Origin: Phaseolus vulgaris
Taxonomy: Eukaryota; Streptophyta; Magnoliopsida; Fabales; Fabaceae
Assembly (NCBI RefSeq): GCF_000499845.2
Contig: NC_023753.2
Location: 21,979,932 to 22,043,931, forward strand
Direction: 5' to 3'
Length of the DNA: 64,000 nucleotides
The notes beneath the pieces were generated by a model, which was given only the letters and a program-made list of their open reading frames with translations, was not told where the DNA came from and made no database searches. Of this stretch, positions 1-11,963 are shown piece by piece (the first letter of the stretch is position 1; each line of letters begins with the position of its first letter). The translations under genes were made by a program, and so were the position numbers.

Positions 1-128
1 TATAGGCATAACCCTGTAGCCTTATCATAGTAAGGTTAAAAAAAACCTGTGAAAAACATTATATAATCTGGTTGTGTACTGTTCTTATGGTTTTACTCTA
101 TCCAGACTGAGCATATCCAAATGTTTAC

Positions 129-2424
129 CATTTCTGTGCCTGACCCTTCCAATCAGATCCCCACTGAATATTTAATTTCTCCCTCACTTTTGGTGGGAAG
201 TCATAAGTTAACCAATATGGTACCTACAACATAAACACCAGGATGAACATTTATCATTACAGCAAGGAAAAAGAAAAGTTGCTTTATCAGAGTTTCGTGC
301 TAGATGAAAACCAATATTAGTGAGTGGATTAACTGACATTCATAGATCATTAGATTACTATGATTAGATGTAACATTGTAACTCTAGCTTAATCAGAAGC
401 ATTGAAAGGGGGCTGATTATTTTCTTCAACACAGCTCAAAAAGGCCTAATGAGGATTGACACTACAACTTAATTTTAAAAAAGGATCGCGCACAAAGATT
501 TTATAATTTTATAAAGACATTTTTACTAGCTGCAGGCACCTTTCTTCTGAAGCATTTTCTATAGTAATTGGAAATATAAACCATTCATAGGCCTCCACCA
601 ACAATGAAGTTTTTGGAATATTATCTATTTTGGTCCACCAAAAGATGTGAAACATCACAATTTGCAGATACATCTAATCAGTACTCCAAAGATACATACG
701 ACATCCAATTCTGCAACTAAATTGGTCATGGAGAACATAATTGATGGTATTAATCTTCACAAAAGGACCAATTTGATGTTTTTCGTAAGCAGACAAACAG
801 TATGATCCTTGAAATGAAATCTTCTTATCATCTACAATCTAGTAGTTGGGGTATGATCCTTGTCGTCCTGTGCTTCTAACTTACTGTATTTTGGCAGAAA
901 AACTGAGCGGGTTGTCATATGAAGGAGCATGCTATAGATATAAACCATTCACAGGCCTAATTTAAGCTGTGACATTGAGTTGGCCTCTGTTCTGTCAAAA
1001 TGATTTCGTAGTTTTCATATTGATAAGCAGGAAAAGGTAATAAAACTATAAAAGCCTGTCTACACAAGATAGAGGAAATGTCTCCTATTTTTCTTGGTTT
1101 TACTTTTCCTATTTACAAAAGTTTATATAAGAAATAGGGGGACAACTATTTCTTGCTTTCGGTTTTCATTTTTTCCTTGTAGCATAAGAATACGGGAAAC
1201 AAAGTGAAAACAAAAAAACGTTTTCTAAAACCAAATGGATCCTTAGATATCTCGATATGTCTGTGAACTCCAGATTCAATAAAAATTTAAGGTAAATTGT
1301 TTTAAATTATGATTATTAGGCTAGACTGAAGCAGGTAAGCTGTTTATTTCTCTACCACCAAGCATGTAATTTGTAGGGCGTTAGAAAGTAAAGAAATGTA
1401 TAATTTGCACCTCTGTGATCACTTCTGCCGAATTAACTCCTGTCTCTTCTCTTAATTCCCTGATAGCTGCATTTCTTGGATCCTCACCTTCATCAATACC
1501 ACCCTAAAAGATACCACAATTCAGAAGATTACAAACTTCCAATTCATTATTCCTTGCAACAAATAACACGCTGAAATACAAGTAAAATCACGAACACTTC
1601 GGATTTCTTTATTTGTTTGTTTGTTCATTTAGTTACCATCAATAAATTATTTCACAATTCCAACGCTTGATCAACATTCTGCTACTGTTAAACACTTCTC
1701 TAGGATTTTTGCTTTCTTTCGAGTTCTCATAGAAAGATAATGATACATTTTTAGAGAATTCAGGTTATCACTCCATTACTCCCTAAACTATTTGAGAATG
1801 TTTAAAATAGATCTTTAAACAACAATAAATAAAGTCCTTGAACTTAAAAAATAGGTCCCTGCTATTAGTTTTCGGCAGCTTAATCCGCAGAAAAACAACA
1901 TTTTTATAATAGTTTTCAAAATTCTCGAGACTTAATAAAAAAAAACTGATTAGGATCCAACTAATAAATAATAATTAGGAAGCTATTAAAAAATTACCGA
2001 GTAGCTCACAACGAACATGCAATTTACCTTGAATTTATTTTTAGTTTTGAGTTGAATTCATAGAGACAGATAACTGCAAAGAAGAATCGAAAGATATACA
2101 CCTGAGGCATTTGCCAAGCATTGGGAATGTCGAGCCTCGAAGCCGCGAAAATCTGAAAAACACGAATTATTAAGCTTTGATGAATAAAAGGCGGAAACCA
2201 AAAGCAGAGAGGGATTTAGAAGGAAAGAAGGAACGAACCTTTTTGTGAGAGTTCATGAGACAGATACCAACGTTCCTGCGATAACCTTCTGGAGGAGCTT
2301 CCATGGTTGCGAATGAGAATGGCAGCAAAGAGGATTTAACGTGTTGTGAAGGGTATTTCGGGAAACGAACAATGGTGGAAGAAGATGATGCAGAGGAACA
2401 ATAAGCGAATCGGCACACAGCCAT
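129..2424 (-). CDS. NUDT26: Nudix hydrolase, chloroplast NUDT26/27-like (3' part outside window)
   Basis: Four exons are visible on the minus strand: 2424-2239 (62 codons), 2152-2102 (17), 1503-1411 (31) and 223-129 (31 codons plus two bases). All have GT-AG borders and agreeing phases, and the gene continues past base 1. Exon 3 holds a full Nudix box (G-x5-E-x7-R-E-U-x-E-E-x-G-U, from GGIDEGE to REETGV), which binds the metal and diphosphate. Exon 2 gives [17 protein letters not shown] and exon 4 [11 protein letters not shown], both typical of plant asymmetric diadenosine-polyphosphate hydrolases. The first ~40 residues are Ser-rich with few acidic residues, like a chloroplast transit peptide, which favours the start at 2424 over the later Met in [11 protein letters not shown]. 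In Arabidopsis, NUDX26 and NUDX27 cleave Ap4A/Ap5A-type substrates in plastids. I cannot separate 26 from 27 with the C-terminus missing. Intron 3 is ~1.2 kb and unremarkable. Confidence 0.93.
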
Positions 2425-4186
2425 TAGGAGTGAACAAAAGGAGAAGCAACAGTGCCGAAATAATAGCTTTATAATGGGCCATTAAGCCCACTTCATGGAG
2501 TCGCTTCTTATTCTCACTCCCTCTTTTCTTAGTTCACTGCTTCCTTTTCTTTTAAATTAGGAAGTCCTTAATCCTCACCCCTTTCTAATTTTGGTCACCC
2601 CTTTCTTTCTCTCCTCACCTTTTCATTCACTCACACTTCTTCTCTCTCCATCTCTCACCACCATCGTATTATCCGTAGACATGTATTTTTTACTATGTCA
2701 TTATATATGTATTTTTTATATACGTATAAATTGAATACATGTAAAATATTTTTTAAACTCACATCCTTTCTAACCAAATAAAGTAGACTCACTTAATATA
2801 ACATAGACATGTCTTGTTTATTATTTAGATGTTATGTGAAGAGTATGAGTTTAAGGCATTTTTTATTCACTTTTTTCAATTATCTAAATGTCACAATTAA
2901 TATTTATTTAAATGAGTGTTATACATGCAACTAAAATTTAATTATTTTTTTTTTACGAACGGGAAATGTGTCTTTGTCTCTATCTTGTTCAGTTACTCTT
3001 TCTTATATCTTAGTCGAAGTGGGGTACATACAAAAAATTATTTAACACTAAATTAACTTTTACTAGTTGAAATATTTAATGATGTCAAAATGTAAATTTT
3101 ACCTAGGTGGTATTAACCTATTTTAAAATGGAAAGTTAGATTATTGTTTAGGTGGGTCTAGATTAACATGACTCTTAAGTATATTTTAAAAAATATTTTA
3201 ATCATTTATTTATTTGTCGATTTAGATTCAACGAAATTTTTTAAGATTGTTGTTAACTAAATATGATTTCGATTATGTACAATATAGTTGCTAAATAAAT
3301 TTCAGATTTTAAAAAGTCCAAATTTAAATCCTACCATCACTGGTGTAAAAAATATATTTAATGACAACTTATTATGATGGTTCTATTTCAAACGTCATAA
3401 TAAGTAAATCAATGGAAAAATAGTAATTATAAAAAAAATTATTATATCCTACCATAGTTCAAATAAAAAATATAATTTAAAATAATGTATATAATTTAAA
3501 ATAATGTGTTAAATTATACAATAATATATAAACAACATTAAATTTTCTCATTAATAATGTTAGGTTTCTAAGATGATTCTTTCAAATATTTATTTGTCCT
3601 TTTTGAATTAGATTCTCTCAAATTTTGTTAAATGAAATGTTACCTCTCGTTTGATTTTTATATTTAATAATTTTAATATAAAAATATAGCAAAATCATTC
3701 ATGAATGACGAAAATTTTAAATCTAAGATGATGAATGACTTTATTAAAATGCATTTAATAATTTAATTTAAATTTTAAAGAAATTTTTATGTATAATTGA
3801 GTTAGTTACAAGTACAATAAGTATATATGATCTTTGAGAGTTAAACTAGTTTAGCGCGCAAATTATGCAAATTGACTAAAAAAAACAAATGTCCAAATAA
3901 AATTGTTTAAAATGGCAAGTTTCTAGCCACATGCAAAACTGGAATTTTAACGGTAACCCATGAGTTTAAATTTAAATATCCAACTTATAAGTAATATTAT
4001 TGGTTGACATAAATATCAATAGATGTTAACACAAATAATTCGTATTAACAATAAGAAAAAAAAAATTGTTTGGAATTCAAAATACAGAATAAACATACAA
4101 GTATAACTAAAAATATACATAATAAAAACTTCACAAAAAAAATGTTTTAGACAATAATAAAAAAGTGTGACCTAAACAATAAAAAT
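2425..4186. other. Promoter side of the Nudix gene, then AT-rich intergenic DNA
   Basis: The first ~250 bases upstream of the Nudix start include a pyrimidine-rich CT stretch (about 2510-2670), plausible for a promoter or 5' UTR. Beyond that the DNA is very AT-rich with no coding signal. A CACTGGTG motif near 3340 and TTTAGACAAT/CCTAAACAAT motifs near 4145-4180 look like CACTA-type subterminal repeats, but no paired end was found. Confidence 0.4.
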
Positions 4187-5284
4187 TGTTAGAATGTATG
4201 GCTTTAAACTAGAGGAGTGAATGGTTTAAAGAGGGTTTTTGCAAACTTTTAAGTCTAGAATGAAATTACTTCGAGAAAACTTGATTCAGATTTCAGTTTG
4301 TCAAAAACACAAAGCAAATTAGCATAGCACCACAATCGGTTGTTTATACCAGTTCACAGATATAAACTGAAATTAAAGAGTTCAAGGGATAAAGAGAATG
4401 CACACAGAGGTTTATATTGGTTCACTCTTAAACCAAGAGCTACATCCAGTCTTTCTAGAAACCACTGGGGAATCCACTAAGCAATCAACCCTAGATTACT
4501 TACACCACCACCAAAGAAGTGACATTGATCCCCTCAAGACACACACTTCCTTTGGCTCAGCACAAACACCACTAAGAATGTTGATCTTGACAACCTCAAG
4601 AGCACACAACATTTCTCAGCTTCACACACAAAGTTTCTTCAAAGTACAAAAGGATTACACTTGTTACAGAAAGATCTGAAATCAATACAAGATGAAAATC
4701 CTATTCCACACTCTCTTGATCAAAAGCAATCTCAAAGAAAACTTCAACTCTTCAAAAGCAAAATCAGTGAAAAACTCAAATATGTTTTTCTTTTATTAAA
4801 TCTCAGTTCCTGTTTGTTACATAATCTGAACAAACTCATTATTGCTTTCAAAGACTGGTCAAAGCATTTAAAACTAGAGCGTAATCAATTATAAAATCAT
4901 TTAATGCTCAGTCAAAGCACAAAACAGTTTTCTGTTATGGTCCCAAAACAAACAATCGGTTGAATACTCGAATCAATCGATTGTTTTGGTTTGACAGCAA
5001 GTCAACCATCAAAAACAGTTTTCAACCTTTCTAAAAACACCTAAGTATAAAACAATCGGTTGTTTCGACAAAACAACAAGTTGTTTTTCACTTAGTTTGA
5101 AAAACACTTTCAATAAAAAGGTTTAAGAATGCTTAAGCTTTGGATTCAATCAATAGTGGATTTACACAGATAGTCTACCCCAAATCCTATTTTAAAACAC
5201 CTCAGCAACAGCAAGCACATCCAGTCTTCCATCAAATTTCAAAGGGTTTGGATTCTTCAAAGCTTGAACACACTTGATTCAACA
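4187..5284. mobile_element. Solo LTR of a Copia-like retrotransposon (about 1.1 kb)
   Basis: The segment starts TGTTAGAATG and ends GATTCAACA, the TG...CA ends of an LTR. Flanking bases AAAAT (4182-4186) and AAAAC (5285-5289) are a near-match 5-bp target duplication. It resembles the solo LTR at 16792-19315 along its length: a 'ggctttaaac' head, a 'tatattggttcactcttaa' core, 'gagctacatccagtc', and repeated AACAATCGGTTGTTT palindromes. No internal region or second LTR is adjacent, so it is read as a solo LTR left by LTR-LTR recombination. Open frames inside it are chance. Confidence 0.72.
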
Positions 5285-5836
5285 AAAACCGTTGCCTAAA
5301 GTTTAGACAACAAATTCTAAGTTGTGATCTAGGTGGTCGTGAGCTATATTAATAAGCAACATTTTTTTCATTTAAACAATAAAATTTTAAAAATCATTGT
5401 TTTAAATTTGACAATAGAAAACACTTTCAGAACTACTTTGATATAAGGATTTTTTGTAATGTTGCTTATTCTTTTAAGCCACATTTATAAAATTGTGATA
5501 ATATGTTTTAGGTAACTATTTTTAAGTATTGATTAAAGTCTAAAGCAATGTGTTATGTTTAGGCAATAATTATAAAATTATTGTCTATATTAATCCTGAA
5601 ACATAGACAACACTTTTTCAAATGTGAAAATATAGAAATACAACAATTTAAATAAATTTTACAACTATGTTTTTATACATTTAGGTAATCCTATTTTAAA
5701 TCATATATTAATAGTTTTTTTAAAAGATATAAAATAAAATAAATGTATTTTATTAATGTAGTGGAAATTAAATAAAATAAACAAAATTGAAACTATTAAC
5801 TAAAACACTTATAATATATATTGGAATTTAAAATAT
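5285..5836. other. AT-rich intergenic DNA with CACTA-like subterminal motifs
   Basis: No gene is visible. TTTAGGCAAT/TTTAGGTAAC-type motifs recur at about 5294-5311, 5505-5517, 5558-5568 and 5679-5690. Together with those at 4145-4180 they suggest a decayed non-autonomous CACTA element interrupted by the solo LTR, but termini are not resolved. Confidence 0.35.
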
Positions 5837-6032
5837 AGGTTTAATTACCTCTTTGGTCCCTATTTTAAGGGCCAAAAGTCACCTTGGTGCGTATTGATTT
5901 TTAGAAAATTTTGAATGGTCCTAACATTTTTTAAAATAATTCAATTTGATCTTTTATTTTAAATTGACTTCAACGACGTTAAGTAGATGATGACCTAACA
6001 CTCAGAGTGACAAATAATAATGATACACATGG
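5837..6032. repeat. Left terminal inverted repeat of the TIR element
   Basis: Matches the reverse complement of the split right repeat. Shared blocks include 'ccctattttaaggg', 'acattttttaaaat', 'aaattgacttcaac', 'gatgatgacctaa' and 'tacacatgg'. Confidence 0.8.
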
Positions 6033-6669
6033 CAGTTAATCTGGAACACATATATAGTGGAGTTGGATGTGCTCCTTTTATGTTGTTACCATTTTCATTT
6101 CTTAACCTCTATCTCTTTTACAATCATCAAGATTTTATTTCCCACCCGTGCAAGCTGCTAAATCACAATTTTTTCTCCAACCTTTTGAATTTTTGTCCCA
6201 ATTTCATGCACCCCACTCATATTGCTTGTAATTTCCCCCACTTTCCATGACCAAGATCTAAGGTTTCACCCTATGTTCATCCCTCATTCTCCCCTTTAAG
6301 AAGAATCCATTGATGAACACGGTAGAGAAAAAGGTGAAGAGAAGAATCATTGTTGAATTTGTTATTCTCGATGTGGAGGAGGTACTTGGGGAAGCGAGGG
6401 TTTTTGGAGGAATTGGTGATGGAGTCCAAGATTTTGTTGGTATCTTCAAGATTTGGGGATTTGGAGATAAGATTTGGTTATGGGATGGGTTTTGAGGATT
6501 TTTTTTCTTAAGGGAAGGGAGTGGTTTGGAGGGAAGAAACAAAGAAATATTTTATTATAGATCGGAATTTCTGCATGTATGCTTCCCCAATGATTTTGCC
6601 AATGTGCAGTATTCCATGTGTACCAATGTGTCACTCTATGTATTAGGTCATCATCCACTTAATGTTGTT

Positions 6670-6674
6670 GAAGT
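6670..6674. repeat. Target-site duplication GAAGT, left copy
   Basis: Identical to 16761-16765 on the far side of the SIRE-type element. Joining the flanks with one copy restores the inverted repeat of the TIR element. Confidence 0.92.
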
Positions 6675-8372
6675 TGTTGGGTTTATTAGTGTCTACGTTC
6701 AAGGGGGGGGGGAGGGGGTGTGAATTGAGCTTATAAAATTTCCAAACAGATTCAGGTCTTTCACAAAATAGAGTAAAAGTTTTGATTTATTTTGGAAAGA
6801 ACAAATTTCTTTTTTTGCTTATTTCATCAAGACAACATTTCAGTTATATGATTTTCAGATATTTAGAGTATTTAACAACAAGCAATGTATCACATTAATA
6901 TGCACAAATGAAAAACAGATTGTTGAATTAGGGGGGAGGGGGGGGGGGCGAATTGAGCTTATAAAATTTCCAAACAGATTCAGGTCTTTCACAAAATAGA
7001 GTAAAAGTTTTGATTTATTTTGGAAAGAACAAATTTCTTTTTTTGCTTATTTCATCAAGACAACATTTCAGTTATATGATTTCAGATATTTAGAGTATTT
7101 AACAACAAGCAATGTATCACATTAATATGCATAAATGAAAAATAGATTGTTGAATTAAGAGATGTTTTTGAATACCAAACCACACACTTGAATGAACCGT
7201 GTCAATTGATAGACGTGATTTTTACAAAACAATGTACTTCAATTATCTCCAAATTAGTCACTCAGATTTCAACAAGATATAAAGATTAGTTTTCCAGAAA
7301 TCAGGAACAGTAAGAACTTACCCAGAAAGAACATATTCAATTTTAATTGAACAGGTTTATTTTCTGACGGATCAACACACGAAGCAATAAATGAGTGCAG
7401 AGATTAAGAGAGATTGAATACCACAAGATTATACTGGTTCACTCAAATGAGCTACATCCAATCTCACCCTTTCCAATTTGAAATCCACTAAAAAATAATT
7501 ATACAACCTAATGTTCTTGAACCCTACAAGAACATGACATACCTAGCTGAAAAACACTATTTTAGCACACCCAACACTTCAAGAAACACTATCAAAAAGT
7601 GTCTTGCAACTACGATTACAAAAAGTAGAAAGATGAAATTGAATACACCTGGAAGGAGAATGCATAATCCAGAAAAGAGCAGTATAACAGATTGCAAAAC
7701 CAGTGACATCACCTCACACCAAACTTGGGACTTAACAAGAATAAGCACACATTTTTCTTTTGAAAAAACTCTTCCAAGAACTTGTGCAAATTCTTTTCAA
7801 TTCACTAAAACTTTTAATCTCTGTTTCAAACACATTTTATAAACACACGTTTTAGTGAGATATGACTATCTTTATATAGGAAATTATTTATAATAGATTT
7901 AAAAAAAAAAACAGATTAAAAAGCTGTTATAAAAAGAACATATTCAAATTATAATGAATAGATTTATTTTTAAAAAGACAGAGAGAGATTTTAAACTATT
8001 GCAACTCAGTCGTTTTGATAGCATAAAAAAATCTGAGCCAAGTTACTTGGTGCAAAAAACAAAGTTATAAAAAACTTTTAAAAAAGGCACCAGTTAAAAA
8101 AGAATCTATTCATTTGAGAAACAATAGATTCATTTTTTGTGCAGTAAAGCATATTTTGGGAAAAACATGAGAAAAACATTTGGAAAACATTGTGCTTGAT
8201 CTTATCACCTTGATAAGGGTTAAGAGGTGGGTCATGATGCAAAAAGCTACCTTAAACACACTTTAACCTATATACAAGACTACCCAAGAACAAATTTACA
8301 AACTACAAAGCAAGGCACACACTTTGCTACATCAAACACATTGACTTGAAGGAGCCACATCCATCTTCAACA
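6675..8372 (-). repeat. 3' LTR of the SIRE-type element, with internal duplication
   Basis: This 1698-bp LTR is 238 bp longer than its partner (1460 bp). Most of the excess is a 228-bp tandem duplication, 6703-6930 and 6931-7158, each copy starting with a long G run. The outer end TGTTGGG is intact. Near-identical 100-aa open frames in the two LTRs (7534-7842, 15927-16274) are non-coding LTR sequence. Confidence 0.93.
6703..7158. repeat. 228-bp tandem duplication starting at G runs
   Basis: Copy 1 is 6703-6930 and copy 2 is 6931-7158. Each begins with a broken run of about 15-18 G, followed by 'gaattgagcttataaaattt', and ends 'gattgttgaatta'. The partner LTR has one copy with a short G run at about 15327-15336. 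Confidence 0.9.
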
Positions 8373-8386
8373 ATCTCCCCCTGTTT
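8373..8386 (-). other. Polypurine tract of the SIRE-type element
   Basis: On the minus strand this reads AAACAGGGGGAGAT directly before the 3' LTR (TGTTGAAG), the expected place for plus-strand priming. Confidence 0.85.
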
Positions 8387-8708
8387 GATGGAGACAAATC
8401 CCCATAGCTCTGTTGCTTTGAAGAGAGATCAACACCTGTATTGCACCCAATTCTAAAATACAAAAATTGAAAGTGAACATATAACAAAACAGATTTAGAT
8501 CCAATGTTAGATGTATCACAACAGCTTATCAAGTTTGCATCACCACCTAGCATTATGAGCTATTTTTCTCCCCCTTTGGATTCATCAAACAACATTGAAG
8601 CATAGAGAAATATAAAACCAAATAATAGTTAATCATAATAGTCCAGGAATGAAAAATACAAATTGTTCAACAACATAAGATAAGATAAGCATAGAAAATA
8701 TATCACTT

Positions 8709-9999
8709 TTACTTGTAGTACAGTTCTGCCAATTGCTCATGTATTCCTTCAATTTGATGGTCAAGATGCTGGAATCTGGCTTGTGTTGCCTCAAAATAGG
8801 TTTTTTGATCATTTGAAAGAACATCAAGACGATGCAGAACCTGTCTTTCAAACATAAACATTGGTTCACCTCTGTATTCTGAAGCTTGATAGGCAACAAG
8901 AGCATTGTAGTCAGTTGCAGCAACATCTTCATTCATTGATGGTGCTGTTGGTGAATCTACTCTGTGTTCCATAGATTAAGATCTCATTCTTTGACTCATA
9001 GAAGGGGATTCCATTCTGTGTGATGATGAGTGAGGAACTTCATAGAAAAATTGTTCCGCTGCTTGCACCGTATCATCTTCCATATGCACTACATCATCTC
9101 CCTCTTCATTGTTGAGATTTGAGCCTTCATGTTCCTCCATGTGAGTCCTGCTCTTGTGAAACACCCAGCTGTCTTCCACTTTGTGAAAACCCATCTTGAT
9201 GAGAGTGGAATTGTCAATCTCACTCCCATATTTGATAGTCTCATTCCTCTCATTAGTAGTATCAACACCAAAGAGATCAATTAATTTTAACACAAGAATA
9301 TCATAAGGAAATCTGTAATCAGCTAACCTTTTTTTATTTCAACATGTGTTCCATTATAATGGATACCCAATTAACTTTGATCATATTCATAATACAGTAA
9401 AGTAGAATTAGATCTTCCTCATGAAAAACTGCATGGTTAGTGCCTCTAGGAATAAGTTGCCATGCAATAATGTAGGCAATTAATCTTGGTGTCAAATTCA
9501 GGTTACCTGCATGAAACCAGCTGATGGCTTGAGTTGGATTCCTTACACAACTTTTGTAGTATTGGACCTTATTGAACCTCTAAATGCCATTTATGTTTCC
9601 TTTCCCAACCTTCAATCCATAATACTTGATTCCAGCCACAAAGTTCCACACATCATTTCAAATTTTCAACTTAATACCTTTCACAAAAGACCCAAGGTTT
9701 TTCCTATCCAGTGTTAAGTTGGTGTAGAAGACCTTCACAAGATCTGAATACACGTTCCCAATCATCTCTAGAAACTGCTTCAACCTTTGATGCTTCAGTG
9801 AAGATCTGGATTCAGTCAGATTTTCAGTTCTTAGCCAGGAAAACTCCACAACTTTGGGAATGTTGATATGTTTTCGACTCATTTCATGTATATAAACAGT
9901 TATGGCTTCTTCATCTCCTGCAAACCACTTTTCCAGAACTCCTTGAGTGTTGTTATGCTTCTCTTGGCTCTTCCTTTTCTTGTGTGAGGAGGATGCCAT
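8709..9999 (-). pseudogene. Env-like/additional ORF of the SIRE-type element, broken
   Basis: This follows RNase H and precedes the polypurine tract, in the same sense as gag-pol, where Sireviruses carry an env-like ORF. Visible pieces are 9999-9658 (starts MASSSHKKRKSQ, ends near FVKGIKLKI), a stop- and shift-ridden middle with RLIAYIIAWQLIPRGTNHAV and HEEDLILLYCIM, then 9293-8976 (FGVDTTNE, LIKMGFHKVEDSWV) and 8972-8709 (helical C-terminus with ARFQHLDHQIEGIHEQLAEL). The PRGTNHA and EEDLIL signatures fit the plant family annotated as envelope-like or putative plant transposon protein (I believe PF20167). At least three stops or frameshifts break it. No signal peptide or clear membrane segment is visible, so a true envelope role is not supported. 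Confidence 0.75.
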
Positions 10000-10500
10000 C
10001 TTGAAATAACTTCAAGTTTGCACTGTATTCAACAGACGACAACCAACTTGAAGAAAGGTTAGTGCAGAATGAATGGCACAAAGTAACAAACCACATAAAA
10101 TAGAATTACCTTACCAGTTTTTGGCAAAGAGGGGAAGTGTGATTTAACAAAGCCAGAAACAGGTTTATATAATAGAGAGGAAGTAGTGATTTGATCAAGC
10201 AATTAAGAGCAAAGATTTTTGCAAATTTGATTCCCTGTGTGTGTGCAGAGAAATATTTGAAAAGGAGCAAGAATATTTTGAAGACACATTTCATACATCA
10301 ATCCTTCCAATTTTGTAATCAATGCATCAAATCACTTATAGTATCAAGACAAAAACCGTCAAAAACCTGTTGGGTAATACCCACTATGTTAGTCAAAAGT
10401 CAAAAAACAGATATTAATGTTTCTCTCTCCTAGTCATAAATGCAAATCAGTATTAAGAAAAAAATAAACATGTTTAATTGATAAACAAAAAAATTATTTT

Positions 10501-10905
10501 TTACTGCAGTGGACAATGTACGTTTATAATACCCAATTCATTCAGCAGAAAATTAAATCTATCTTTGGCCAAAGGTTCAGTAAACAAGTCAGCAAGTTGC
10601 AAATCCGTACCAATGAATTTAATTTCACATGTTCCATTTGATATATGTTCTCTTAGAAAGTGATGTCTTATTTCAATATGCTTAGTTCTTACATGCATAA
10701 TGACATTTTTTGTTAAATTGATGGCATTAGTATTGTCACACAAAATAGGTATTTTATTTAACAAGATACCAAAATCATTTAGTTCCTGCCTTAACCATAG
10801 TTTTTTAGCACAACAACTCCCTGCAATATACTCTGCTTCAGTAGTAGAGAGAGCAACACATGCTTGTTTTTTGCATTGCCATAAAATCAAGCTTGATCCA
10901 AGCAA
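10501..10905 (-). pseudogene. RNase H domain and pol C-terminus, SIRE-type element
   Basis: The frame contains ALSTTEAEYIAGSCCAKKLWLR, CDNTNAINLTKN and HIEIRHHFLREHI, the acidic-residue blocks of Copia RNase H, then the tail QLADLFTEPLAKDRF typical of Copia pol C-termini. It ends with a stop at 10501. The link to RT (10906-11247) is readable in parts, including the remains of the tether that holds YRSLISSLLYLT-like blocks in this family, but is broken by stops. About 500 bp of untranslated spacer separates it from the env-like ORF. Confidence 0.88.
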
Positions 10906-11247
10906 GTGATAGGTGTTGCTGGTGCTTTTTCTATCAATCTTGCAGCCTGCAAAATCTGAATCAGGGTAACCAGTTAGACTTAGTGAAACATTACCTGGAT
11001 ACCATAAGCCAACATCTTTAGTTCCTTGAAGATATTTCAGAATTCTTTTGGCTGCATTGAAGTGTGATTCTTATAGAGCAGATTGAAAGTGAGCACACAT
11101 GCATACTACAAACATTATGTCAGTTCTACTAGCAGTAAGATACAATAAAGAACTAATTAGCCCTCTGTACTTAGTCTCATCAACAGGACTTCCAGCAATA
11201 TCATGACCAAGATGGCAGCTAGTGGAGAATTGTGTGCTGATTGATCT

Positions 11248-11960
11248 TCACTTATCCATTCCAAATTTTCTTAACAAGTCCTTATTGTACTTGGCCTGAT
11301 TTAAGAATATACCATCCTTGAGTTGTTTGACCTGCAAACCTAGAAAGTAATTCAGTTCACCCATCATGGACATTTCGAACTCACTATTTATAATTTCCAC
11401 AAATGTCTCACACAGTTCTTCATTGGTTGATCCGAATATAATATCATCCACATAAACTTGAACTAGAATTATGTCTTCCTCTTTTCTCTTAATGAACAAT
11501 GTCTTGTCAGATGTGCCTCTATTATATCCTTGTGAAGTCATAAATACACTCAATCTTTCATACCATTGTCTAGGGACTTGCTTAAGTCCATAAAGTGCTT
11601 TCTTGAGTTTGAATACATGTTCTGGATGTTGATGGTCTTCAAATCCTGGTGGTTGTGAAACAAATACTTCTTCATTGATATATCCATTCAAGAATGCACT
11701 TTTCACATCCATTTGGAATAGTTTGAATCCTTTATACATGAGAAAGTAAGGAGAAGTCTAACAGTCTCTAGTCTTGCCACTGGTGCATAAGTTTCATCAT
11801 AATATATTCCCTCTTCTTGGTTATATCCTTTAGCCACATGTTTAGCTTTGTTCCTGGTGATCACTCCATGCTCATCCATCTTATTTCTGTATATCCACTT
11901 TGTTCCAATGATGTTCCTTTCAGGTGTTCTTGGAACAAGTGACCATACCTCATTCAGGGC
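11248..11960 (-). pseudogene. Reverse transcriptase domain, SIRE-type element
   Basis: The N-terminal part lies at about 11960-11750 (blocks WIYRNKMDEHGV, AKGYNQEEGI, DETYAPVARLE). The main open part is 11739-11248, with QMDVKSAFLNGYINEEVFV, KALYGLKQVPRQWYERL, the catalytic box YVDDIIFGST, and ELNYFLGLQVKQ. The catalytic Asp pair is intact. A frameshift near 11745 separates the two parts, and an in-frame stop near 11964 separates RT from the integrase C-terminus. Confidence 0.9.
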
Positions 11961-11963
11961 AAA

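Noticed and set aside
4398..4894. Two overlapping plus-strand frames of 93 and 77 codons
   Set aside because: Both lie inside a solo LTR and match no protein; the same region of the related LTR is not open.
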